Source: Oscillibacter sp. (lineage in GTDB: Bacteria; Bacillota; Clostridia; Oscillospirales; Oscillospiraceae). From it: DNA of 17,607 bases. The first letter of the stretch is position 1. The number at the start of each line of letters is the position of its first letter. Position numbers and translations under genes: made by a program. The notes beneath the pieces are model-generated. The model ran no database searches. It was not told the DNA's origin and saw nothing but the letters and a program-made list of their open reading frames with translations. Below, in pieces: positions 1-6,484 of this stretch. The DNA lies in contig DPGF01000038.1 in assembly GCA_003522105.1 (NCBI GenBank), positions 1-17,607 of the forward strand. Reading direction: 5' to 3'.

Positions 1-69
1 TAGCTCAGCTGGGAGAGCATCTGCCTTACAAGCAGAGGGTCACAGGTTCGAGCCCTGTTGTTCCCACCA
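1..69 (+). tRNA. tRNA-Val (anticodon TAC), 5' end cut by window edge
   Basis: The anticodon stem reads CTGCC...AGCAG around the loop TTACAAG region, giving anticodon TAC (Val, GUA codons). The T arm (CAGGTTCGAGCCCTG) and an encoded CCA at 67-69 are present. The first seven acceptor bases lie before the window; the 3' acceptor strand (GTTCCC plus discriminator A) predicts their complement. It heads a five-gene tRNA array. Confidence 0.93.
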
Positions 70-76
70 TGTATTC

Positions 77-153
77 GGCCAGGTAGTTCAGCTGGTTAGA
101 ACGCCGGCCTGTCACGCCGGAGGTCGAGGGTTCGAACCCCTTCCTGGTCGCCA
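77..153 (+). tRNA. tRNA-Asp (anticodon GTC)
   Basis: A full cloverleaf is visible. Acceptor GGCCAGG (77-83) pairs with CCTGGTC (143-149) with one G-U, the discriminator is G150, and CCA is encoded at 151-153. The anticodon stem GCCGG...CCGGA encloses CTGTCAC, giving GTC. It lies 7 bases after tRNA-Val, so the two are surely one precursor transcript. Confidence 0.96.
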
Positions 154-181
154 TCATCAGGCTGCAATAGCGGCTTGATAT

Positions 182-257
<76 letters not shown>

Positions 258-260
258 TTC

Positions 261-336
261 GCGGGCGTAGCTCATCTGGTAGAGCGCCACCTTGCCAAGG
301 TGGAGGTAGCGAGTTCGAGCCTCGTCGCCCGCTCCA
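261..336 (+). tRNA. tRNA-Gly (anticodon GCC)
   Basis: Acceptor GCGGGCG (261-267) pairs with CGCCCGC (326-332), the discriminator is T333 and CCA is encoded at 334-336. The anticodon stem CCACC/GGTGG encloses TTGCCAA, giving GCC. Only three bases separate it from tRNA-Phe. Confidence 0.96.
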
Positions 337-342
337 CAAATG

Positions 343-372
343 AAAAAGGAGCAAGAATCTTTGCTCCTTTTT
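343..372. terminator. Hairpin terminator inside the tRNA array (between Gly and Cys)
   Basis: A perfect 12-bp stem (343-354 with 361-372) has a 6-base loop. The A5 run at the base of the 5' arm pairs with the T5 run of the 3' arm, the usual form of a bidirectional intrinsic terminator. It lies 6 bases before tRNA-Cys, so tRNA-Cys is expected only by read-through or from a very short upstream promoter. Confidence 0.75.
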
Positions 373-378
373 CCACAT

Positions 379-453
379 GGTGACATAGCCAAGTGGTAAG
401 GCAAGGGTCTGCAAAACCCTCATTCCCCAGTTCAAATCTGGGTGTCACCTCCA
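379..453 (+). tRNA. tRNA-Cys (anticodon GCA)
   Basis: Acceptor GGTGACA (379-385) pairs with TGTCACC (443-449), the discriminator is T450 (U73 is typical for tRNA-Cys) and CCA is encoded at 451-453. The anticodon stem GGGT/ACCC carries loop CTGCAAA, giving GCA. Confidence 0.95.
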
Positions 454-457
454 GAAG

Positions 458-490
458 AAAAGACACGCTTTGCGTGTCTTTTTCTTTTTT
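458..490 (+). terminator. Intrinsic terminator ending the tRNA array
   Basis: An 11-bp stem (458-468 with 472-482) with a TTT loop is followed by a long T-rich stretch up to about 491. It starts 4 bases after the CCA of tRNA-Cys. Confidence 0.9.
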
Positions 491-513
491 TCACCCATCA
501 GATCCAAACCGGC

Positions 514-543
514 AAAAAAAGCTCTCGGGATAACCCCGAGAGC
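514..543 (-). terminator. Terminator of the M20D amidohydrolase gene
   Basis: A 9-bp GC-rich stem (521-529 with 535-543) has a 5-base loop. The A7 run at 514-520 becomes a U7 tract when read on the minus strand, placing this terminator 27 bases after the stop of the gene ending at 571. Confidence 0.88.
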
Positions 544-570
544 CTTTTTCATACAGGAGAGCACGCCGAA

Positions 571-1746
571 TCAATGATGCTCTTCAAGCCAGCGCTGTGC
601 GCACTGGGCCAGATAGGCAGCGCCTCTCGGAAGGACTTCCTCGTTGAACTGCACCTTCGGATTGTGCGCGGAATAATTTCCGCGCTCGTCCATATAGCCG
701 CTGGACAGATATATAAAGGCGGATGGCACCCTCTCTGCCACGAAAGCAAAGTCCTCCGACGCGCTCGCGGAAATGTTCGGGTATTCCATCGCGCCGGGCA
801 GATCCAGCTCTCTCATATACTTCACGAAGTCGTCGGTCGTGGCGGGATCGCAGATCAGCGGCGGGCCGCCGGCGGAGATCTCAATATCGGCGGTAGCGCC
901 ATAGACAGCGGCAGTCGCCTGCGTGACCTCGCGGACGCGCTGCACCAGCTTCGTCTGTGCCTCCTTGGTATCCGCGCGCAGCGTACCGGTAAGGCGGGCC
1001 GTTTCGGGGATGATGTTCATCGCCGTTCCGGCGTGGAAGGTGCCCACCGTAATAACGCAGGAATCATGCGGATCCAGCTCTCTTGCGATGATCTCCTGCA
1101 GCGCAATGATGATGTGTGCGCCGACGCTGATCGGGTCAATGCAGTTCTGCGGCATGGCGCCGTGGCCGCCCTTGCCCTTCACCGTGACGGAGAACTCATT
1201 GTTGGAGTACATCATCGTGGAGTTGTCATTGTACATGAACATACCGATCGGCAGCTTTCCGGGGCCGACGTGATACGCCAGCGCCGCGTCCACCTTTGGG
1301 TTCTCCAAAATGCCGTTTTCCAGCATGTTCAGGCTGCCGTTGAGGCACTCCTCGCCCGGCTGGAACATGAGTTTAACGGTTCCCTGCAGCTCCGATTCAT
1401 GCTCCTTGAGCATCTTCGCAGCGGTCAAAAGCATGGCAGCGTGCATATCGTGCCCGCAGCAATGCGCAGTCTGCGGGTTCATGGAAGCAAACGCAAGGCC
1501 GCTCTCTTCCGGCATCTCAAGCGCGTCCATGTCTGCCCGCAGAAGCAGAACTTTGCCGCCCTTGCCGATCAAGGCGGTCACTCCCTCGCCGCAGCGCACA
1601 GGTTCGATTCCGTATTCCCGCAGCTTCTTCTCCACATAGGCCACCGTGTTTGGAAGCGTCAGCCCCGCCTCCGCGTGACTGTGAAGGTACCGTCTGTTCT
1701 CGATCAGTTCGTCCTTCAGTTCCAGTGCTCTGTCATAATAGCTCAT
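571..1746 (-). CDS. M20D-family amidohydrolase (N-acyl amino acid / hippurate hydrolase type)
   Basis: This 391-residue cytosolic metallo-hydrolase should cleave amide bonds of N-acylated amino acids or related conjugates. The exact substrate cannot be read from sequence. The M20D zinc ligands are visible: HCCGHDMH (Cys97, His99), QPGEE (Glu132/Glu133) and AYHVG (His159). The lid domain begins near GKGGHGAMPQ (191-200), and the late motif SASEDFAF and a further His in the YSAHNP segment complete the site. I chose ATG 1746 because a promoter with its -10 at 1801-1806 lies inside the longer reading frame that begins at 1851, so the extra 35 codons cannot be translated. The gene is monocistronic between that promoter and the terminator at 514-543. 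Relatives include HipO, AbgB-like and IAA-amino-acid hydrolases; no transporter or abg partner lies beside it. Confidence 0.9.
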   Translation of the reverse strand: MSYYDRALELKDELIENRRYLHSHAEAGLTLPNTVAYVEKKLREYGIEPVRCGEGVTALIGKGGKVLLLRADMDALEMPEESGLAFASMNPQTAHCCGHDMHAAMLLTAAKMLKEHESELQGTVKLMFQPGEECLNGSLNMLENGILENPKVDAALAYHVGPGKLPIGMFMYNDNSTMMYSNNEFSVTVKGKGGHGAMPQNCIDPISVGAHIIIALQEIIARELDPHDSCVITVGTFHAGTAMNIIPETARLTGTLRADTKEAQTKLVQRVREVTQATAAVYGATADIEISAGGPPLICDPATTDDFVKYMRELDLPGAMEYPNISASASEDFAFVAERVPSAFIYLSSGYMDERGNYSAHNPKVQFNEEVLPRGAAYLAQCAQRWLEEHH

Positions 1747-1800
1747 TTTACTGCCTGCCCTTTCCTTAGGTTTATGATGAGTCAAAAAACACAACGAAAA

Positions 1801-1829
1801 ATCATAATGTGAAATGCTCCTTTCGTCAA
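1801..1829 (-). promoter_or_regulatory. Sigma-A promoter for the M20D amidohydrolase
   Basis: On the minus strand, TTGACG (1829-1824), a 17-base spacer and TATGAT (1806-1801) make a near-consensus housekeeping promoter. Transcription would start near 1794, leaving about a 48-base leader before ATG 1746. This decides the start of the downstream gene. Confidence 0.8.
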
Positions 1830-1964
1830 CCATTATTATTGGGTATTTCAAATCCCCTTATGTGCCAAAATAATACAGCACAGAGGAAAAAAAGCGGCAG
1901 CTGCAAATCACCGCATGATTTTCCCGGTACACAGTTCTCCCATTTTGAATTTTTCCGCCAAACG

Positions 1965-1993
1965 GAATAGCACCGCGAAATACGCGCAAACTA
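1965..1993 (+). promoter_or_regulatory. Possible sporulation (sigma-G-like) promoter for the DUF1540 gene
   Basis: GAATA (1965-1969), a 17-base spacer and CAAACTA (1987-1993) match the sigma-G pattern GHATR / CATHHTA at all -35 positions and 6 of 7 -10 positions. No good sigma-A pair is visible upstream of 2036; TTGAAT at 1945-1950 lacks a matching -10. This is a pattern match only. Confidence 0.35.
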
Positions 1994-2035
1994 AATGCGG
2001 CAAGCGCCAAAACAACTTTTCAGGAGGATCCAATC

Positions 2036-2224
2036 ATGACCGATCATACCAACAGCGGCTGCGCCTGCACGCCCAACACCGCCATTCGCTGCGCCGTAAC
2101 CAACTGCGCCAACCACTGCAAGGAAGGCCAGTACTGCGGTTTGAACGCCATTCAGGTCGGCACGCATGAGGCCCACCCAACGATGGATCAGTGCACCGAC
2201 TGCCAGAGCTTTAAGAAGCAGTAA
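2036..2224 (+). CDS. Small cysteine-rich DUF1540 protein
   Basis: This 62-residue protein has eight cysteines arranged as CAC near the N-terminus, then C-x3-NC-x3-C-x5-C, and a terminal TDCQ-type element (C-x2-C). This spacing and the closing Asp/Cys/Phe element are typical of DUF1540, a family common in Clostridia and often present in several copies. The cysteines suggest metal binding or disulfide cross-linking; the function is not established. An AGGAGG at 2022-2027, 8 bases before the ATG, makes the start secure. A GCCGCC/GGCGGC hairpin (2235-2250) follows the stop but lacks a T-tract, so read-through into the TSUP genes is possible. A sporulation-type promoter may drive it (see 1965-1993). 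Confidence 0.8.
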   Translation: MTDHTNSGCACTPNTAIRCAVTNCANHCKEGQYCGLNAIQVGTHEAHPTMDQCTDCQSFKKQ

Positions 2225-2283
2225 CCCTTTTGCAGCCGCCCTCCGGCGGCCGCTACATACCATCAGGCAAGGCGGGGGGCAGC

Positions 2284-2637
2284 ATGACAGAAAAGGGAAA
2301 ATATCGCATTGCCGGCGCGCTCGCCGGTACAGTGAACGGGCTCTTCGGCGGGGGCGGGGGCGTCCCGCTCGTCTTTTTGCTGCGCACATGGGCAAATGTC
2401 CCCGACAAAACAGCGCTCGCCACCTGCGTGGCGGTCATCTTCCCGTTCTGCCTTACCTCGCTGCTGGTATACGCCCTGTGCGGCGCGCTGCCGCTCAAGG
2501 AGGCGCTGCCCTACCTTTTCGGCGGGCTGGTGGGCTGCTGGATCGGCGGCAAACTCTTCAAGAACGTGCCGAATACATGGCTCAAGCGCATTTTCGCGCT
2601 GTTTCTGCTCTATGGCGCGGCGAGGTATCTGCTGTGA
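2284..2637 (+). CDS. TSUP (TauE/SafE, DUF81) family half-transporter, first subunit
   Basis: This 117-residue, very hydrophobic membrane protein has about four predicted membrane segments. The first contains the glycine-rich TSUP signature (NGLFGGGGGVPL, residues 18-29). Family members usually have about 250 residues and two such repeats and move small organosulfur or organic anions such as sulfite, sulfoacetate or taurine-derived compounds. Here a single repeat stands alone. The start at 2284 follows a G-rich ribosome binding site; the longer frame from 2230 lacks one. The TGA stop overlaps the ATG of the next gene by one base (TGATG), indicating translational coupling and probably a heterodimer. 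The substrate cannot be inferred from the neighbours. Confidence 0.8.
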   Translation: MTEKGKYRIAGALAGTVNGLFGGGGGVPLVFLLRTWANVPDKTALATCVAVIFPFCLTSLLVYALCGALPLKEALPYLFGGLVGCWIGGKLFKNVPNTWLKRIFALFLLYGAARYLL

Positions 2638-3014
2638 TGGAATGGTTCTTCCCCGCGCTCTGCGGGCTTGTGACGGGCATTCTCTCATCGTGGGGCGTTG
2701 GCGGCGGAACGCTGCTGCTTTTGTGCATGACGCTCTTTTTCGGCGTGGAGCAGCGCACGGCGCAGGCCATCAATTTGCTTTACTTTCTCCCGACGGCGGG
2801 CATTTCGCTCCTTGCGCACCGAAAAAACGGTTATCTCGACCGCACCGTCCTGCGCGCAGCCGTCCCGCTCGGCACGCTCTGCGCGCTTGCCGCCGCTTTT
2901 CTTGCCACAACGCTCGACAGCAGCCTCTTGCGCAAGCCATTTGGGCTATTTCTTCTCTACGCGGGGGCGTCGATCCTGCTGGAAAAGCCGGAAAATAAAA
3001 ACAAAGCGCTGTGA
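2637..3014 (+). CDS. TSUP (TauE/SafE, DUF81) family half-transporter, second subunit
   Basis: This 125-residue membrane protein carries the second TSUP-type repeat. The signature GLVTGILSSWGVGGGTLLLL (residues 9-28) sits in the first hydrophobic segment, followed by the conserved A-x-N-hydrophobic element (AQAINLLYF) and about two further hydrophobic segments. It ends in a short polar Lys/Asn/Glu tail. It starts at the ATG overlapping the stop of the preceding half-size gene, with no separate ribosome binding site, so translation is presumably coupled. Together the two proteins equal one normal TSUP transporter. This half seems degenerate in neither length nor motif. Its stop codon lies inside the terminator hairpin at 3004-3032. 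Confidence 0.8.
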   Translation: MEWFFPALCGLVTGILSSWGVGGGTLLLLCMTLFFGVEQRTAQAINLLYFLPTAGISLLAHRKNGYLDRTVLRAAVPLGTLCALAAAFLATTLDSSLLRKPFGLFLLYAGASILLEKPENKNKAL

Positions 3015-3032
3015 GGTATCCTCACAGCGCTT
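3004..3032. terminator. Convergent terminator between the TSUP pair and rnc
   Basis: A perfect 13-bp inverted repeat (3004-3016 with 3020-3032) has a TAT loop, and the TSUP stop codon lies within it. Read on the minus strand it is followed by a U-rich stretch (TTTGTTTTTATTTT), so it best serves rnc. The plus-strand side has a weaker, interrupted T-rich tail. Confidence 0.82.
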
Positions 3033-3041
3033 ACGGTTTCA

Positions 3042-3728
3042 TCATTTCTTTTCTGTCATCTGCTCGAGCGCGTCCTTCGCGGCCATCTGCTCAGCCTCTT
3101 TCTTGCTGCGGCCGGCACCCTTGCCCACGGCAGTACCGTTGAGCAACACCTCAAAGCAGAAGGTCTTGTCATGGTCGGGGCCGCTCTCGCCGAACAGCCG
3201 GTAAGAGAGGGTTTGGTTCGGTGTACGCTGCACAAATTCCTGCAAGATGGTCTTGTAGTCGCGGCGCTTCTCCTCAGCGACCTCCTCGCGCTCGGTGTCG
3301 AGCAGCACGCGGTGAATGAGCGCGCTTGCCGCGCCGATGCCGCCGTCGAGATACACCGCGGCAAACACCGCCTCGGTCGCGTCAGCCAGAATGGACGGGC
3401 GCGTGCGTCCGCCGCAGCTCTCCTCGCCGTTGCCGAGCTTGAGGTGCTTTCCCAGTTCCAGGCGCTGCGCGACCTCGTGCAAGCTGTCCTCGCACACGAG
3501 CAGTGCGCGGATGCGCGTCAGCTCGCCCTCGGGTGCGGCAGGGTGCTTGGCGAACAAATACTCCGCCGTGACAAACCCGAGCACACTGTCGCCCAAAAAT
3601 TCCAGTCGTTCATTGCTGAAAAAGTTCGCGCCGCGATGCTCGTTGGCATATGAGCTGTGGCGCAGTGCCTCTTCGAGCAGTGCCGGGTTTTTGAAATGAT
3701 ATTGCAGTTTTTCTTCCAAGGCCCGCAT
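3042..3728 (-). CDS. rnc: Ribonuclease III
   Basis: This 228-residue endonuclease cuts double-stranded RNA, chiefly 16S and 23S precursor stems and structured mRNAs. The catalytic domain carries the family signature NERLEFLGDS (39-48). The acidic residues expected to bind Mg2+ are present: Glu43, Asp47, Asp116 and Glu119. A double-stranded-RNA-binding domain follows (about 157-226), ending in the usual KKEAEQMAAKDALE helix. The length is normal for the family. AGGAGGAGG lies 6 bases before ATG 3728. It lies downstream of acpP, as in many Firmicutes. The smc-ftsY genes that commonly follow rnc are absent; a convergent terminator and unrelated transporter genes come next. Confidence 0.97.
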   Translation of the reverse strand: MRALEEKLQYHFKNPALLEEALRHSSYANEHRGANFFSNERLEFLGDSVLGFVTAEYLFAKHPAAPEGELTRIRALLVCEDSLHEVAQRLELGKHLKLGNGEESCGGRTRPSILADATEAVFAAVYLDGGIGAASALIHRVLLDTEREEVAEEKRRDYKTILQEFVQRTPNQTLSYRLFGESGPDHDKTFCFEVLLNGTAVGKGAGRSKKEAEQMAAKDALEQMTEKK

Positions 3729-3752
3729 ATTGCCTCCTCCTGATAAAAGGAC

Positions 3753-3780
3753 GCCCCGCGCAAAGCGGGGCTGCTTTTTT
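3753..3780. terminator. GC-rich hairpin between acpP and rnc, probable partial terminator
   Basis: A 7-bp GC stem (3753-3759 with 3765-3771) has a 5-base loop. On the minus strand it sits 14 bases after the acpP stop and is followed by only a TTTT run, with A-rich sequence upstream that can extend the stem. On the plus strand it is followed by T6. It may thin transcription from acpP into rnc, since rnc has no visible promoter of its own. Confidence 0.6.
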
Positions 3781-3784
3781 CTTC

Positions 3785-4030
3785 TTAACCGAGCTTTGCG
3801 TTCAAGTAGCGCACGCAGTCGCCCACCGTCTTGAGCGAGGTCAGCTCTTCTTCGGGGATCTCGTCCAGCTCGAACTCTTCTTCCATGGCCATCACCAACT
3901 CAACAAGATCCACAGAGTCGGCGCCAAGATCTTCTTCGAAAGAGCTGTCCATCGTGATCTCATCGGGATTGAGCGCGAACTGCTCCGCGATCAGCTTCTG
4001 CATCGTCTTAAAAATTTCTTCGGGACTCAT
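3785..4030 (-). CDS. acpP: Acyl carrier protein
   Basis: This 81-residue, strongly acidic four-helix protein carries acyl chains on a phosphopantetheine arm during fatty-acid synthesis. The attachment serine is Ser39 in GADSVDLVE (36-44), a DSVD variant of the usual DSLD, and the helix-II recognition residues that follow (VELVMAMEEEF) are typical. The length fits primary-metabolism ACP. The ribosome binding site is AGAGGAAG upstream of ATG 4030. The gene has its own strong promoter (4070-4098) although it follows plsX, and a hairpin separates it from rnc, as expected for a protein needed in large excess over its neighbours. Confidence 0.96.
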   Translation of the reverse strand: MSPEEIFKTMQKLIAEQFALNPDEITMDSSFEEDLGADSVDLVELVMAMEEEFELDEIPEEELTSLKTVGDCVRYLNAKLG

Positions 4031-4069
4031 AATCTCTTTTACTTCCTCTCACGGTTTTGGTTCTTCCAA

Positions 4070-4098
4070 ATGATACGGCAAAGGCACAGGACTGTCAA
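4070..4098 (-). promoter_or_regulatory. Sigma-A promoter for acpP(-rnc)
   Basis: On the minus strand, TTGACA (4098-4093), a 17-base spacer and TATCAT (4075-4070) make a strong promoter. Transcription would start near 4063, giving about a 33-base leader. No copy of the FapR operator known from Bacillus was recognised around it. Confidence 0.85.
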
Positions 4099-4143
4099 TA
4101 CCCATTTTTTCGCTTTTGGGCATTCGCCGCATTCTGTCTTTCG

Positions 4144-5157
4144 TCAGATCCGCATCTTGTCGATGTTTTGCGTGATGTCGTCAATGATGCCGCTGCGCGC
4201 GACCTCCATCGCCTGACGCACCGCGTTGCAGATGCCGACCTCGCTCGCGCTGCCGTGCGCCTTGACGACGGGTTTTGAAATGCCGAGCAGCGCCGTGCCG
4301 CCGACTTCGTTGGCGTCGAGCATCTTCTTAAAGTCCGCAAGCCTGCCTTTGAGCAGCAGTGCAGCCAGTTTCGTTCCCGCGCTGTGCAGGAGCATCTCCT
4401 TGAGCTTGACGGAAAAGAGCTTGCCCGTACCCTCGATGCTCTTGAGCATGATGTTGCCGCTGTAGCCGTCGGCCACGATGACGTCACATGCGCCGAGCAA
4501 CGCTTCCTTCGCTTCAATGTTGCCAACGAAGTTGAGGTGCCCCGCCTCGCCCGCTTCTCTGAGCTTCTGATACGTCTCGCGGCGCAGCGTGTCGCCCTTG
4601 CTCTCCTCCGCGCCAATGTTCAGAAGGCCCACGCGCGGTGTTTCAACGCCGAGCACCTTCTGCGCGTAGTAGCTGCCAAGGTAGGCAAATTGCAGCAGAT
4701 ACTCCACCGTACACTCGGCGTTTGCACCGCAGTCGATAAGCACCGCTCTGCCCGTTGCCGTCGGGATCGTGGGGGCAAGCGCCGCGCGGCGAAGGCCGCG
4801 AATGCGCTTGACGACGAGCGTCGCGCCTGCAAGGATCGCGCCCGTGCTGCCTGCACTGACAAAGCCGTCCGCCTCACCGTTGTGCAGCATCGTAAGCCCC
4901 ACGGTGAGGGAAGAATCCTTTTTCCTCTTGAACGCCGTAGCCGGATCGTCGCAGATCTCGACGACCTCCGTCGCGTTCACGATCTCCACGCCTGTGGGAA
5001 GCGCCGCGCAGCCGCACTCGCGCAGCGTTTTCTGGATCTCTTCCTCTTTTCCGGCAAGAAGGATCTCCGCGCCGTACCGCTCGTGTGCCATCAGCGCGCC
5101 CTTGACGGGTGCAAGAGGTGCAAAATCGCCGCCCATGGCGTCAACAATGATCTTCAT
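4144..5157 (-). CDS. plsX: Phosphate acyltransferase PlsX
   Basis: This 337-residue protein converts acyl-ACP and phosphate to acyl-phosphate, the donor used by PlsY to make lysophosphatidic acid; it acts at the inner face of the membrane. The N-terminal motif DAMGGDFAP (6-14) is diagnostic. Further family segments are SAGSTGAIL, the GLLNIGAEESKG stretch and the VADGYSGN region near the active site. The length is usual. The ATG at 5157 follows AAGGAGTG, which lies inside the last codons of trmFO; only four bases separate that gene's stop from this start. It is therefore the last gene of the RNA-methyltransferase-dprA-topA-trmFO operon, next to its substrate carrier gene acpP. Confidence 0.96.
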   Translation of the reverse strand: MKIIVDAMGGDFAPLAPVKGALMAHERYGAEILLAGKEEEIQKTLRECGCAALPTGVEIVNATEVVEICDDPATAFKRKKDSSLTVGLTMLHNGEADGFVSAGSTGAILAGATLVVKRIRGLRRAALAPTIPTATGRAVLIDCGANAECTVEYLLQFAYLGSYYAQKVLGVETPRVGLLNIGAEESKGDTLRRETYQKLREAGEAGHLNFVGNIEAKEALLGACDVIVADGYSGNIMLKSIEGTGKLFSVKLKEMLLHSAGTKLAALLLKGRLADFKKMLDANEVGGTALLGISKPVVKAHGSASEVGICNAVRQAMEVARSGIIDDITQNIDKMRI

Positions 5158-5161
5158 GGAA

Positions 5162-6484
5162 TCACTCCTTCCTGTCGCTCAATACCGCTTCGCGCAGCGC
5201 ATCGATATGGCCGAGCGCGCGCTCGGCAAGCGCCGCGTTTTTCACGCGCTTGCCGCCCCTGACGCGATAGCCAAGCGGCGGCATGATGCCAAAGTTCACG
5301 TTCATCGGCTGAAAATCCGAGACCGTCGTATCGCTGATGTAAAGCCCCAGCGCACCGATGGCCGTCTCGCGCGGGAAGTCGACGGGCGTCTCCCCTTCAA
5401 GCCGCCGCGCCATCTCAACGGCGGCGAGAAAACCCGAGGCCGCAGACTCGATGTAGCCCTCCACGCCCGTCATCTGGCCAGCAAAGGCAATGCGATCATC
5501 GGCGACGAGGCGGTAGTAGCGGTCGAGCATTCCCGGCGAGCGCAGATAGGTGTTGCGATGCATCACGCCGTAGCGGACAAAGTCCGCATTTTTCAGCGCG
5601 GGGATCATCGAAAACACGCGCTTCTGCTCGGGAAAGCGCAGATGCGTCTGGAATCCGACCAGATTATAAACGCTGCCCTGCGCATTGTCGCGCCGCAGCT
5701 GAACGACGGCGTAAGGCTCCTGCCCCGTCTTCGGGTCGCGCAGGCCGCGCGGCTTGAGCGGGCCGTAGCAGAGCGTATCGTGCCCGCGGCGCGCCATGAC
5801 CTCAACGGGCATGCAGCCCTCGAAAACGTGCTTATCCTCAAAGCCGTGCACTTCCGCTTCCTCCGCCGTGGTCAGTGCCTGCCAGAAGGCTTCATACTCC
5901 TCCTCGCTCATCGGGCAGTTGATGTAGTCCGGCGTACCCTTATCGTAGCGCGAGGCAAAAAACGCCGAATCCATGTTGACGCTCTCAAACGTCACAAGCG
6001 GGGCGGCGGCGTCGAAGAAGTTCAGCGTGTGCCCATCACCGATCTTTTCCGCGATGGCGGCGGCGAGCGCATCGCTCGTCAAGGGTCCCGAGGCGATAAT
6101 AACATTGCCCTCGGGAATGGCCGTCACCTCGCCGGGCACGACCGTGATATTGGGGTGCGAGCAGATCTTTTGCGTCACGAGATCCGAAAAGCCCTCGCGG
6201 TCTACCGCCAGTGCGCCGCCCGCCTCCACGCGCGTCGCGTCCGCGCAGGCCATGATGAGCGAATCGAGGCGGCGCAGCTCTTCTTTGAGAAGGCCCACCG
6301 CGTTCTCAATCTGGTCCGAGCGCAGCGAATTCGAGCAGCAGAGCTCAGCGAAAGAGTCCGCATGGTGCGCGGGCGTTCTCTTTTCGGGTTTCATTTCATG
6401 CAGCGTCACGCTTATGCCGCGCTGCGCGAGCTGCCAGGCAGCCTCGCAGCCGGCAAGGCCGGCGCCGATCACAGTTACTTGCAT
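5162..6484 (-). CDS. trmFO: Folate/FAD-dependent tRNA (uracil-54-C5)-methyltransferase TrmFO
   Basis: This 440-residue flavoprotein makes ribothymidine (m5U54) in the T loop of tRNAs using methylene-tetrahydrofolate and reduced FAD, in place of SAM-dependent TrmA. The FAD-binding Rossmann motif GAGLAGCEAA (7-16) opens the protein. The family stretch CCSNSLRSD (49-57) holds a conserved cysteine, and Cys224 in FEGCMPVEVMARRG matches the catalytic position (Cys226 in the Bacillus enzyme). A C-terminal FAD-contacting segment (GQMTGVEGYIESAASG) is also seen. The length is normal. Its ATG overlaps the topA TGA by one base (TGATG), showing translational coupling. The trmFO-topA-dprA grouping is common in Firmicutes. 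Confidence 0.96.
   Translation of the reverse strand: MQVTVIGAGLAGCEAAWQLAQRGISVTLHEMKPEKRTPAHHADSFAELCCSNSLRSDQIENAVGLLKEELRRLDSLIMACADATRVEAGGALAVDREGFSDLVTQKICSHPNITVVPGEVTAIPEGNVIIASGPLTSDALAAAIAEKIGDGHTLNFFDAAAPLVTFESVNMDSAFFASRYDKGTPDYINCPMSEEEYEAFWQALTTAEEAEVHGFEDKHVFEGCMPVEVMARRGHDTLCYGPLKPRGLRDPKTGQEPYAVVQLRRDNAQGSVYNLVGFQTHLRFPEQKRVFSMIPALKNADFVRYGVMHRNTYLRSPGMLDRYYRLVADDRIAFAGQMTGVEGYIESAASGFLAAVEMARRLEGETPVDFPRETAIGALGLYISDTTVSDFQPMNVNFGIMPPLGYRVRGGKRVKNAALAERALGHIDALREAVLSDRKE

Noticed and set aside
1778..1808. A seven-codon leader peptide (MIFRCVF) upstream of the M20D gene
   Set aside because: Its ATG lies in the -10 element of the promoter (1801-1806), upstream of the expected transcript start, so it would not be transcribed.
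442..1812. 456-codon plus-strand open frame opposite the M20D gene
   Set aside because: It is a GC-driven shadow: no ribosome binding site, no recognisable domain, and it overlaps tRNA-Cys and two terminators.
2235..2250. GCCGCC/GGCGGC hairpin after the DUF1540 gene as a terminator
   Set aside because: It has a short 6-bp stem and no T-tract on the plus strand, so termination is not supported.
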